21,705 nucleotides of DNA, from positions 1 through 21,705 of the forward strand of contig KB912141.1 in assembly GCA_000383735.1 (NCBI GenBank), read 5' to 3'. The notes under the pieces are model-generated. The model was not told the DNA's origin. It searched no databases and was given only the letters and a program-made list of their open reading frames with translations. Of the stretch, positions 1 to 7,591 are shown in pieces. A program made the position numbers and the translations under genes. The number at the start of each line of letters is the position of its first letter. The first letter of the stretch is position 1. Source of the stretch: Verrucomicrobia bacterium SCGC AAA164-M04. GTDB taxonomy: Bacteria > Verrucomicrobiota > Verrucomicrobiae > Verrucomicrobiales > Akkermansiaceae.

Positions 1-95
1 TGACTCGAAACGCGCTTGTAAGATTGCGAGGTTAGCGCCATGTTCCGACGAGGTTATTTTAGAGCCTTTTTTGTTTCAGATGAGTTCTCCGATTG
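1..95 (+). repeat. Left copy of 95-bp perfect inverted repeat
   Basis: Bases 1-95 are the exact reverse complement of 9093-9187. The first mismatch is at base 96 (T, where the other copy predicts C). Six more bases then match (97-102) before similarity ends. The copy contains the upstream region and first codons of the CysJ-type gene, whose ATG is at 80. The contig starts exactly where the repeat starts, which is typical of an assembly-graph branch point. A genuine short inverted repeat cannot be excluded. Confidence 0.97.
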
Positions 96-1807
96 TCATT
101 CCAGAAAATGCCCCGTTCAACGCTGAGCAACGCGCTTGGCTCAGTGAGTTTTTAACCAATGCGCTTGGTGGCGCATCAGTTGAGGTCGAGCCACCAGGGC
201 CGGCAATTCCCGTCACAATTCTGTGGGGAAGTCAGACCGGTAACTCTGAGGGCGTCGCTAAAAAGTTTTTTAAAGCTCTCAAATTAGGAAATTATGAACC
301 GCAGGTTTTTGACATGGCATCTTACGACAAGAGCAAGTTGCCAACCGAGAAAAATCTCCTCATAATTACGAGTACTTACGGTGACGGGGAGCCGCCCGAT
401 AATGCCTCTGACTTTTATGAATATCTCATGGGAGAGACGGTCCCTAGCCTCAAAGAGGTTAATTACTCAGTCTTTGCACTTGGTGATAGCGAATATCCTG
501 ACTTCTGTCAGTGCGGCATCGAATTTGACCAGCGTCTCGAGGCCTTTGGCGCGAAGCGCATGTTCAAGCGAATCGACTGTGACGTCGACTACGACGAGCA
601 ATTTGCAGAGTGGAAGCAAGGTGTTATGACGGCTATGGGCGGCAGCGGCAGGATAACGGAGGTCGAGGAAGTCGTTGCGGAGGAACCTTTCGGTAAAAAG
701 AACCCCTTTCCTTCGCCTCTGCTGAATTCTTTCGATCTAAACAAGGAGGGATCGGCACGTGAAACCTATCATGTGGAGCTTTCTCTCAAGGATTCAGGCT
801 TAGAATATCAGGTTGGCGATGCCCTTGGCGTGCTTTCTCACAACCCAGCCCAAGTTGTGGACGAGATGCTTCCTCTCCTTCCTTTTAATGTGAAGGATTT
901 TGTGCCACTCCCAAGCGGAGCTGAGGTTTCGCTCCGCGAGGCTTTGATTACTTCTTATGACATTCGTAGTCTCAATAAGAGGCTTCTAAAGGCTTGGTCG
1001 GAGCGATCTGGTTCGCCTTTTCTGCGCGCGCTTGTCGAGAGCGGGAGCCGAGAAGAGATCGAAGAGTTCTGTTGGGGCCGGGAATTGATTGACTTGATAA
1101 ATGATCATCCGGCCGACTTCGCAGATGGCGAAGAATTTGTAAGTGTGCTCAAGAAATTACAACCACGTCTTTACTCAATTGCCTCCAGTCCAAATGCCCA
1201 TCCTAGCGAGGTTCATTTGACTGTAGCAATTGTTCGCTACAATTCTTACGGTCGTGATCGGGGCGGGGTTTGCTCCACTTACCTTTCGGATAGAGTCGGT
1301 GATGTTTGTTCTGGGGTTTTTGTTCACAACAACAAGGCTTTTCGGCTACCCGAAGATCATTCTAAGGATATTATTATGGTGGGACCAGGGACTGGAATTG
1401 CTCCGCTCCGCGCCTTCCTTGAGGAACGCGAGTTTTCGAAGGCAAACGGCCGTAATTGGCTTTTCTTTGGTAACCCTTGCCGGGCCACCGACTTTATCTA
1501 TGAGGACGAAATCAATGCTTGGGTGGATAACGGCACCTTAACCAAGCTTGATTTGGCCTTCTCTCGTGATCAGGAAAACAAAATCTACGTTCAGGATCGA
1601 ATGCTTGAAGCTGGAGCCGAACTTTGGGACTGGCTGCAGGGTGGCGGATATTTCTACGTTTGTGGCGATGCTTCCCGGATGGCAAAAGATGTGGATAAAG
1701 CTCTCCAGACAATTGTGAAAACACACGGTGGTTTGAGCGATGAAGAGGCAATAGACTATCTCAAAAAACTCAAAAAAGAGAAGCGCTACGCTCGCGACGT
1801 TTACTAA
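80..1807 (+). CDS. cysJ: Sulfite reductase flavoprotein subunit (CysJ-type diflavin reductase)
   Basis: A soluble diflavin reductase of 575 residues that would pass electrons from NADPH through FAD and FMN to a sulfite-reductase hemoprotein. Domain order: an N-terminal extension typical of the group (IPENAPFNAEQRAWL), a flavodoxin domain with the FMN loop WGSQTGNSE near residue 50, an FAD domain with RLYSIASSP and GGVCSTYL, and an NADPH domain with GPGTGIAPLRAFLEER and YVCGDASRMAKDV. It ends RYARDVY, the usual CysJ-like terminus. The ATG at 80 is chosen over an in-frame TTG at 71 because MSSPIVIP is a credible start. No clear Shine-Dalgarno sequence is seen. The start codon lies inside the inverted repeat, so the sequence upstream of the gene may be lost. 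No hemoprotein gene (cysI) is in the window, so assignment to assimilatory sulfite reduction is by family only. Confidence 0.9.
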   Translation: MSSPIVIPENAPFNAEQRAWLSEFLTNALGGASVEVEPPGPAIPVTILWGSQTGNSEGVAKKFFKALKLGNYEPQVFDMASYDKSKLPTEKNLLIITSTYGDGEPPDNASDFYEYLMGETVPSLKEVNYSVFALGDSEYPDFCQCGIEFDQRLEAFGAKRMFKRIDCDVDYDEQFAEWKQGVMTAMGGSGRITEVEEVVAEEPFGKKNPFPSPLLNSFDLNKEGSARETYHVELSLKDSGLEYQVGDALGVLSHNPAQVVDEMLPLLPFNVKDFVPLPSGAEVSLREALITSYDIRSLNKRLLKAWSERSGSPFLRALVESGSREEIEEFCWGRELIDLINDHPADFADGEEFVSVLKKLQPRLYSIASSPNAHPSEVHLTVAIVRYNSYGRDRGGVCSTYLSDRVGDVCSGVFVHNNKAFRLPEDHSKDIIMVGPGTGIAPLRAFLEEREFSKANGRNWLFFGNPCRATDFIYEDEINAWVDNGTLTKLDLAFSRDQENKIYVQDRMLEAGAELWDWLQGGGYFYVCGDASRMAKDVDKALQTIVKTHGGLSDEEAIDYLKKLKKEKRYARDVY

Positions 1808-1851
1808 AAGTCGATGCTGGTTTTTTGAAACGGAGGGTTAAGACTTGGGGT

Positions 1852-2316
1852 ATGAGTGGATTGGTGCGTGTCGAACCTGTTGCGCTTCTGCCGACCCCGG
1901 CGGGATGCGCTGTTTTTTTGGGTGACGGTAAGAAAGTAATCGTTTTTTACATTGATCCAGCGATCGGAGCTTCGATTAACGCGGTTTTAGCGGGGACAAT
2001 TCCCCCGCGCCCTCTCTCGCATGATCTCTTTTCGCAAACGCTCGAGGCGTTTGGTGCGGAGGTCCTTCACACCACCATTGTGAAGCAGGAAGGGGAGGTC
2101 TTTTTCGCACGTTTAATCATTAAAGCTGAGAACGAGATTATGGAGAAAAAAATCGTGGAGCTTGACGCTCGCCCAAGCGATTGCCTTGCTCTTGCGGTGA
2201 GGCATGAGGCGCCTGTTTTTGTGGTCCCGGATGTTTGGGAAAAGCTAGAGGATATGAGCGAAACTCTCGATAGTTTGAGAAATCAGGAGAATCCGCCCGA
2301 GGGTTTCGGAGTCTAG
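1852..2316 (+). CDS. Bifunctional nuclease family protein (BFN/DUF151)
   Basis: A small cytosolic protein of 154 residues from the DUF151 (bifunctional nuclease) family. Seen in the sequence: a strand-rich N-terminal half with GCAVFLGDGKKVIVFYIDPAIG, then RPLSHDLF, then the family signature ELDARPSDCLALAVR, followed by the VFVVPDVW stretch. The in-frame frame is open back to a TTG at 1825, but the ATG at 1852 is preferred: it starts just before the conserved domain and has GGAGG at 1832-1836, though at a long 15-nt spacing. It lies 44 nt after the flavoprotein gene on the same strand and may be co-transcribed. Some family members are reported to have DNase and RNase activity, but the role of bacterial members is poorly defined, so no substrate is assigned. 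Confidence 0.85.
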   Translation: MSGLVRVEPVALLPTPAGCAVFLGDGKKVIVFYIDPAIGASINAVLAGTIPPRPLSHDLFSQTLEAFGAEVLHTTIVKQEGEVFFARLIIKAENEIMEKKIVELDARPSDCLALAVRHEAPVFVVPDVWEKLEDMSETLDSLRNQENPPEGFGV

Positions 2317-2369
2317 CTGATTTTAAAAGATCACTTGCGAGACTAATAAGGGGCTCTAAACTTTCGCAA

Positions 2370-3587
2370 ATGAGCACACCATCTTATTTAAAGGAGACAA
2401 TCCTCTTGAATCCCGAAAAGCGCGTCTTCCCTACGTTTGATTTAAGCCACCTGCTGGATACTGTTTTTGCTCCAACTCAAGGTTGTCGTGTATGTGTCCT
2501 AGTGGACTTTGAGTCTCCTTTGACGTGGATCAAAGATTTTGCATTTCGTGATCAGGATGAGTTTGAGGTCCAGAACAACGCATATCATTATTTTTATGAG
2601 AGGCTTCAGAGTGGAGTGCTCGAGGAATTAGGCATGAGTGGCGGCGAGATGTTTGCTTATAAGTATACCTACGGTTCAAATCTCGATCTAAGTGACGAAG
2701 TCTGGGATACCGATGGGAATCAGCTCTCATTGGATCGCGATATCTACTCGAAATACGACATTATTCTTTGTATTTCCACTTGGTCTGCGACGGCTCCGCT
2801 GACTGCCAAGTGTAAGCAATTCGACTTTCGTGGGGCAACAATGCACGGAATGAATGACATTATTTTGAGTTCAGGTCTCGCTGTAAATTACCAAGAGGTT
2901 TCCGATGATGCTGAGAAAATGCGAGCAGCGCTAACAGGCGCCGAATCGGTGGAGATCGATTTTGAACTCGAAGACGGTGTGATCCTTACAGCATGGCTAG
3001 GCCTCGGCGGACAGGAAGCGCAGAAGTCACATGGTCTTTGTCGAGGAACAAAACCAGACATCGCTAATCTTCCGGCGGGCGAGGTTTATTTTGTCCCTCA
3101 GGACGCTCGTGGAAAGTTCCCGATGAAGTATGAAGACGGGACCCTTGGGGTCTTAGATGTGGTGAATCGTGATGTTGTGAAGTCTACTCTTATAGAAGGT
3201 AGTCAAGCCACGATTGACGAGCACAACGCTCGCCTTGCTGATGATCCGATGACTGGAACTCTAGGTGAACTTGGATTTGGCACGCAGGTTTTGCCGGTCT
3301 CATACCAAGATATTCAGGATGAGAAAGTCTTAGGGACTTGTCATCTTGCGACAGGTCGTGACGACCATTTAGGTGGCGATATTATCCCTGAAATGTTCAA
3401 AAAGCATGAGAACAGCACTCATGACGATATTTTGTTTGCGCCTCACAAAACACCAAACTTCAACGTGAAAGAGGTGCGTATGAGCTGGGGGGATCGTAGT
3501 GAGGTGGTGATCGAAAACTTTCGACCTAGCGCTTATGTGATGAAGGCCCTTTGCGAGAAATCGCTTGGAGAATTAGTTCCAGCTTAG
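2370..3587 (+). CDS. M29-like metallo-aminopeptidase
   Basis: A cytosolic protein of 405 residues resembling the M29 (aminopeptidase T/AmpS) thermophilic-type metallopeptidases. The C-terminal half carries the family landmarks: GEVYFVP (Glu238), GELGFGT (Glu300), GTCHLATG (His325) and HDDILF (His351 and Asp353). These match the two-metal ligand pattern E, E, H, HxD. The Tyr that M29 enzymes have shortly after the GTxH motif is not obvious here, since GRDDHLGG occupies that stretch. No signal peptide is seen. The gene follows the DUF151 gene by 53 nt, with AAGGGG at 2348-2353 upstream. The N-terminal half is diverged from what I know of M29, so aminopeptidase activity is an inference and a catalytically altered relative is possible. 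Confidence 0.62.
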   Translation: MSTPSYLKETILLNPEKRVFPTFDLSHLLDTVFAPTQGCRVCVLVDFESPLTWIKDFAFRDQDEFEVQNNAYHYFYERLQSGVLEELGMSGGEMFAYKYTYGSNLDLSDEVWDTDGNQLSLDRDIYSKYDIILCISTWSATAPLTAKCKQFDFRGATMHGMNDIILSSGLAVNYQEVSDDAEKMRAALTGAESVEIDFELEDGVILTAWLGLGGQEAQKSHGLCRGTKPDIANLPAGEVYFVPQDARGKFPMKYEDGTLGVLDVVNRDVVKSTLIEGSQATIDEHNARLADDPMTGTLGELGFGTQVLPVSYQDIQDEKVLGTCHLATGRDDHLGGDIIPEMFKKHENSTHDDILFAPHKTPNFNVKEVRMSWGDRSEVVIENFRPSAYVMKALCEKSLGELVPA

Positions 3588-3604
3588 GTCATGGTTTTGC
3601 GATG

Positions 3605-3639
3605 GTGAGTATCTGAGTTACTGTTTTTATAATACTCAC
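3605..3639 (+). terminator. Hairpin after the M29-like gene, possible terminator
   Basis: GTGAGTAT at 3605-3612 pairs perfectly with ATACTCAC at 3632-3639 across a 19-nt loop that contains a T5 run. The hairpin starts 18 nt after the stop codon, as a terminator would. The 3' arm is followed by TTAATTG and not by a U tract, so intrinsic termination would be weak. It could instead be part of the control region of the sigma gene. Confidence 0.3.
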
Positions 3640-3640
3640 T

Positions 3641-3651
3641 TAATTGAAACA
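3641..3651 (+). promoter_or_regulatory. TAATTGAAACA element upstream of the sigma gene
   Basis: This 11-base string recurs identically at 4265-4275, just upstream of the next gene. GAAACA resembles the AAC-containing -35 element of many ECF sigma promoters, and the site lies 50 nt before the sigma start. No convincing matched -10 is visible. It is proposed as a candidate autoregulatory promoter element only. Confidence 0.25.
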
Positions 3652-3701
3652 ATTACTCTAATTTACAACGCTTTTCCTTTAGATTACAAGAAGGCGTGAA
3701 T

Positions 3702-4259
3702 TTGGAACCCCAGCAAAACAAGAGCTCATCACAATTTCGTCCGTGGCTGGAAAAGCACGGCTCGAAGTTCCTGTTGTTTGCAAGACAGCAGACGCGAAGT
3801 ATCGCGGATGCTGAAGATGTTTTACAGGACGCTCTTGTGAAGTTGGCTCGCAAGGTCGAGGAGGGCTCGTTTGTAGGGGGACAGGATGCTTGGATCGCCT
3901 TCATTTACACCCAAATTCGCCGGGAGGCAATTGACCTTGGTCGGAAAGATGACCGACGGAGAAAGCGCGAGGAAAATGTCATCAAGGATGATCGGTCTCT
4001 TGGGCGTGACATCGAGATGCCTCTTTTTGAAGGAGGGGCAAGTCAGGAGGAAACCCGCCAGATTCTTGCTGAGGGCATGAAGACACTTCCCACAAAGTTT
4101 TCCGAAGTAATTAGCATGAAGCTGTGGGGTGAGCGGACTTTTGCGGAGATCGGTGAAGCCCTAGAAATTTCGCTCAACACGGCGGCTTCAAGATATCGAT
4201 ACGGAATAGAGGCTCTTAGAAAACAACTCGCTACGGCACGCTTGAATGATGATATTTAA
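3702..4259 (+). CDS. ECF-type RNA polymerase sigma factor
   Basis: A sigma-70 family factor of 185 residues. Region 2 includes FLLFARQQTRSIADAEDVLQDALVKLARKV near residues 24-53. The C-terminal region 4 reads LPTKFSEVISMKLWGERTFAEIGEALEISLNTAASRYRYGIEALRKQL, a typical helix-turn-helix with a TAASR recognition segment. The frame is open back to a GTG at 3696, but AAGAAGG at 3688-3694 lies only 1 nt before it. It lies 7 nt before the TTG at 3702, so TTG is the better start. The following two genes, a membrane protein and a PDZ protein, look like its regulatory partners, which suggests response to an envelope signal. Confidence 0.88.
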   Translation: MEPQQNKSSSQFRPWLEKHGSKFLLFARQQTRSIADAEDVLQDALVKLARKVEEGSFVGGQDAWIAFIYTQIRREAIDLGRKDDRRRKREENVIKDDRSLGRDIEMPLFEGGASQEETRQILAEGMKTLPTKFSEVISMKLWGERTFAEIGEALEISLNTAASRYRYGIEALRKQLATARLNDDI

Positions 4260-4264
4260 GAAGC

Positions 4265-4275
4265 TAATTGAAACA
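4265..4275 (+). promoter_or_regulatory. TAATTGAAACA element upstream of the anti-sigma-like gene
   Basis: Second identical copy of the 11-base element at 3641-3651. It is 37 nt before the ATG at 4312, inside the short gap after the sigma gene. Two copies in front of neighbouring genes fit autoregulation by the ECF factor, but no clear -10 element is seen and chance in A/T-rich spacer remains possible. Confidence 0.25.
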
Positions 4276-4311
4276 CGTAAAAACTAACAGTTCTTCGATT
4301 AAGATTAAATT

Positions 4312-4975
4312 ATGGATATGGACTCCAGCACCCTAGAAAGCGAACTCAAGAAATTGGTTCCAACTCCATTGCAAGACTCTCTGCTTGATCAACTAGATGA
4401 TGCGATGGCAGCTGCGGGAAATGAAGTGTCCCCTTCAAATGAAAAGATTATAGTTACCGCATTAGACACCGATCTTTCGGATCTTGAAGAAAGCCTTCGG
4501 AGACTTGTTCCTTACGGTGTCCCGGAAAATTTGATTTCCAGACTGGATGACGCGATGGCGCGTTGGCATGAGGAGGTTCCGGTTGATGAGAAAATTGTGG
4601 AGATTAACCGGGGTGTCAAAAGGGGGGGGGGCGTCGTTTTCTGGCATTCGATCGGTGGCAGCAGTCGCCATTCTTGGCGCAGCAGCTGCAGTTTTTTCGA
4701 GCAATCTTTTTTCTGAACCTGATCGAGTTGCGGAGCGGATCCCAGACCTCACTAACGGGCTCACCGCGCCAGTTGTTTTTATCCCGAAGGATGCGCGAGC
4801 TTCGGTGGTTTCGGCAAAAGATCATGGAGTGGTTTGGACTAAAGGCGGGCAACCGCTCCGCTGCCTAGAGGTCCACGTTAATAATAAGCTGCAGTTCGTC
4901 AATGAGCGTGGTGAAAAGTTAATTATTGAGCAGCCCAAAAGAGAGGTGACTTTTACGCCAGTTAAATTCGATTAA
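4312..4975 (+). CDS. Probable anti-sigma membrane protein, frameshifted in a G10 run
   Basis: Read with one G removed from the ten-G run at 4622-4631, this is a single protein of 220 residues. The first 104 residues carry a tandem duplication of about 50 residues: ELKKLVPTPLQDSLLDQLDDAMA from residue 11 and SLRRLVPYGVPENLISRLDDAMA from residue 61, each followed by an (N/D)EKI segment. After the G-run come a basic linker, one membrane helix (SVAAVAILGAAAAVFSSNLF) and an outside domain ending TFTPVKFD. With ten G the frame runs into a stop at 4716 and loses the helix. The downstream part stays open from 4547 to 4975 in the other frame. Position after the ECF gene, a cytoplasmic N-terminus and a single helix suggest an anti-sigma factor, but I recognise no named anti-sigma domain. 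The run may be a sequencing error or phase variation. Confidence 0.6.
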
Positions 4976-5009
4976 ACAAATTTTTTGAGCCAAACCGCTT
5001 AACTTTTAA

Positions 5010-6020
5010 ATGATGGGTCCTGACATTAAAATTACGACAATCGGATTGGTTGCTCTCTTTGGTTCGTTTCTTGATCTTCCGGCGATTGAGCGGCCAGATG
5101 GAGATGGCAGTAATGAAAAAATACCAGCGCAACCCAAGGGGGGCATTCTCAAAGATGATCAGAAAGGAGCTGCTGGAGCTAAAGCTGCGCCGAAACCAAT
5201 GCCAGTCAACAAGGTTGCTTATCTTGGAGTTCGTGGGGACGAATCAAGCGAAGCTCTTCGTTCGCACCTTGAATTTGAAGGGGGGCTCCTTCTCAGCACA
5301 GTGAAGCCCGCCAGTCCTGCTGGTCTTGCCGGTCTTAAGCGATTGGATGTTATTGTGTCTGTTGACGGTAACAGCCTCACTGATCAGGACTCACTTCGCA
5401 ACGTGATCACTAGCTATAACCCTGGTGACGAGGTGACGCTTAAAATTGTTCGTCGGGGAAAGAAAATCGAACAAAAGGTAACGCTTGGTGAAGCTCCTGA
5501 AATTCAGAATCTACCTCTTCAAGCGATCATTCCAAACCCTGCCGCTGATATGAATCGCTTGCTTAACCAGCAGCTTGAGAATGCTTTGGGTGGCCTCGGC
5601 GATGACAAATTGCAGAAAGAGATGATGAGGCAGCTTGAAAAGGCTCTTGGGAACGATGGGGCTGGCTTCAAGCAATTTAAGTTTAACCTCGGTGGGAATA
5701 TGCTTGAGGAGAAGGATTTAAAACTAGGATTCCGTGGGATCGGTTCAATGAAGTTTGTCGATGAAGAGGGTTCGATAGAAATGAAGATGACTGATGGTCA
5801 GCGGGAGCTTTCGATCCGAGACAAAGAGGGTAAACTTCTTTTTGAAGGACCTTACGATAACGATATCGACAAGGCGGCGGTGCCTGAGGAATATCGCGAG
5901 CGGGTTGAAAGAATCGATAGTAGCGGTGATGAAAATGGATTCCGCCTGAGGTTTAATGGGAATTTTCTCCAGGAACAGAGAGAGGGCAGGAAAGATATTC
6001 CCCAGAAAAATGGTGAGTAA
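5010..6020 (+). CDS. Secreted or membrane-anchored PDZ-domain protein
   Basis: A protein of 336 residues with a hydrophobic N-terminus (IGLVALFGSFLDLPA) that could be a signal peptide or anchor, then a Pro/Lys/Ala-rich linker. A PDZ domain follows at about residues 69-160, with YLGVRG, the core SPAGLAGLKRLDVIVSVDG and PGDEVTLKIVRRGK. The rest is charged and has no catalytic Ser/His/Asp set visible, so this is a PDZ protein and not a full HtrA-type protease. It follows the anti-sigma-like gene by 34 nt on the same strand, so it may sense or scaffold envelope events for the sigma module. That role is inferred from position. The start is one of two adjacent ATG codons. Confidence 0.72.
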   Translation: MMGPDIKITTIGLVALFGSFLDLPAIERPDGDGSNEKIPAQPKGGILKDDQKGAAGAKAAPKPMPVNKVAYLGVRGDESSEALRSHLEFEGGLLLSTVKPASPAGLAGLKRLDVIVSVDGNSLTDQDSLRNVITSYNPGDEVTLKIVRRGKKIEQKVTLGEAPEIQNLPLQAIIPNPAADMNRLLNQQLENALGGLGDDKLQKEMMRQLEKALGNDGAGFKQFKFNLGGNMLEEKDLKLGFRGIGSMKFVDEEGSIEMKMTDGQRELSIRDKEGKLLFEGPYDNDIDKAAVPEEYRERVERIDSSGDENGFRLRFNGNFLQEQREGRKDIPQKNGE

Positions 6021-6075
6021 CAAACTCGTGGTTCTCGAAACCTTCTGAAGGACCTAGATGGTGAAAAGCTTCATC

Positions 6076-6621
6076 CTAATCCATTTCTAATCGATAGCGG
6101 GGAATTGAGTGATCAACTTCCTTGGCGTAGCGGTCAATGCCGCCGTCAACTCCGAAGGTATCGGGTAGACCGTGTCCTCGGAACCACGCGCAATGGTCTA
6201 GAACGCTCCGACCTTGATGGTCAATTAGAACCACTTTCTGATAATCGTTCTTCTCAGCAAACAAGCTAGTTTGTAGCTCTTGGGTCATTAATTGTGCGCC
6301 CGGCAGAGTGATCGCCTCGAATTCTTCGCGAGTGCGAGTGTCCAGCAGAATGAATGACTCCATTTTATCAAGTAAGGCTTTCAGCTCGGTGGGCGAAATC
6401 AGCATACTGGCGTCGTGTTTTTGACTTTCGGCTAGACATCTGATGGCGCCGTCCAAATCGATGCTATGACTTTTGCAAACCTCCTCGAGCGTTTCTTCGA
6501 GCTCATAGGCACAGGATTGGCACCCTCCAATGTGAAAGGCGGAGAAAAGTGCTCTCCGAGCCCCCGGATACTGATCTAGGAGAGATTTCATAGAAAGGTC
6601 GGCGTGCAGCTCAGTCGGCAT
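6076..6621 (-). CDS. DUF1858-rhodanese fusion lacking the catalytic Cys
   Basis: A cytosolic protein of 181 residues, convergent with the PDZ gene. Residues 8-65 resemble DUF1858: a short helical domain with FHIGGCQSCAYELEETLEEVCKSHSID, including a CxxC pair at Cys34 and Cys37. Residues 73-181 form a rhodanese domain with LLDTRTREEFEAITLPGA and GVDGGIDRYAKEVDHSIPRY. The active-site loop reads VVLIDHQGRS, so the usual Cys is Asp134 and sulfurtransferase chemistry by the standard Cys persulfide is not expected. A TTG at 6627 would add two residues, but the ATG at 6621 is preferred. It may bind rather than transfer, or use the CxxC pair of the first domain. This is the only minus-strand gene in the window. 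Confidence 0.8.
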   Translation of the reverse strand: MPTELHADLSMKSLLDQYPGARRALFSAFHIGGCQSCAYELEETLEEVCKSHSIDLDGAIRCLAESQKHDASMLISPTELKALLDKMESFILLDTRTREEFEAITLPGAQLMTQELQTSLFAEKNDYQKVVLIDHQGRSVLDHCAWFRGHGLPDTFGVDGGIDRYAKEVDHSIPRYRLEMD

Positions 6622-6716
6622 GGCCAAAAGATGACAGATAATCTGTTGGGGGAAAGAGGTGAGTTGAGTCTTTCCAAGGCCTAAGACCTTTGACAGGTTA
6701 GAAGGTGCAACGACTT

Positions 6717-7515
6717 ATGGGACAAGAAGACCAAGAACCTAAAATTTATCTCCTGCCGAATTTAATGACGGCCGGTAATCTTTTGTGTGGATTCTTAGCG
6801 ATCTTGACGATTTTTAAAGGGATGCAGGCTGATGATCTGCTTGGGGCGAAGGATTATTACCAAACGGCGATGCTTTATATATTTGGATCGTGTTTTTTTG
6901 ATTTGCTTGACGGTCGGTTGGCCCGGCTTGGGGGGGCAGGAATCTCCTTTTGGTCAGGAGTTTGACTCTCTTGCTGATATGGTATCGTTCGGGCTTGCGC
7001 CCGCTATGTTAGTGTCTCGGGCGGTTCTCGCCGATTTACAGTTACCTGAGATTTTCGATCCCAACGGCACTAAAGAGCGTGGTTTGACGTGGGCGATTGC
7101 CTTTATTTACCTACTCTGTGGGGGGATCAGGTTAGCACGATTTAACTGTCTCGCTCGAATTGGATCCACGAGTGGAGACTTTCGGGGGATTCCTATTCCA
7201 ATGGCCGCGGGATTTATTGCTTCGCTCACCTTTGTTATGATTAGCTTGGCTGAAAATGATCGATCGTTGGGGCTTTGGTCTTTTGTTTTAGCCGGGATGA
7301 TACTCGGGGTTTCGGTTTTGATGGTGAGTAATGTTCGCTATCCAAGTTTTAAAAAGATTGATCTAAAGACTAAGGCAAATGTTTGGAGCCTTTTGGGGTT
7401 TGCTCTCCTTTTGGGGCTCATTGTGAAGTGGACAATCTATACTCCAGCTGCAATTTTCGTCGTTTATTTGGTGCTCCCACTCTTCATTGGTAGGAAGAAA
7501 AAGGCTAAAGGTTAA
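6717..7515 (+). CDS. pssA: CDP-diacylglycerol-serine O-phosphatidyltransferase, frameshifted in a G7 run
   Basis: An integral membrane enzyme that makes phosphatidylserine from CDP-diacylglycerol and serine. With one G removed from the seven-G run at 6930-6936, it is one protein of 265 residues. The repaired frame gives the complete CDP-alcohol phosphotransferase motif DGxxARx8GxxxDxxxD as DGRLARLGGQESPFGQEFDSLAD. As written, the upstream frame hits TGA at 6963-6965 and the motif is broken. The N-terminus IYLLPNLMTAGNLLCGFLAI is typical of PssA, and several hydrophobic segments follow. The ATG at 6717 is chosen with AAGG at 6702-6705 upstream. A GTG at 6705 is possible. The perfect motif on repair makes a sequencing or assembly error the likeliest cause. 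Confidence 0.88.
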
Positions 7516-7591
7516 CTTAGCAAGAGTATTAAGGTTTTATGAAAACTTGGTTGACTTGACTAATAAATGAGAATAAGTGTTCTCAAGTTTT

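Noticed and set aside
3653..3904. Minus-strand ORF over the start of the sigma gene
   Set aside because: It overlaps the conserved sigma region 2 coding frame and has no recognisable protein features.
6021..6075. Bidirectional terminator between the convergent PDZ and rhodanese genes
   Set aside because: Only short stems such as GGTT-CTCGA-AACC and CCTT-CTG-AAGG are present, with no stable hairpin or T tracts.
7532..7548. Hairpin AGGTTTT-ATG-AAAACTT after pssA as a terminator
   Set aside because: Seven weak A/T-rich pairs with one G-T wobble and no following T run make termination unlikely.
7551..7579. TTGACT at 7551 as the -35 of the amidase promoter
   Set aside because: With 17-nt spacing the -10 would be TAAGTG, which is poor, and it would leave almost no leader before the ATG at 7592.
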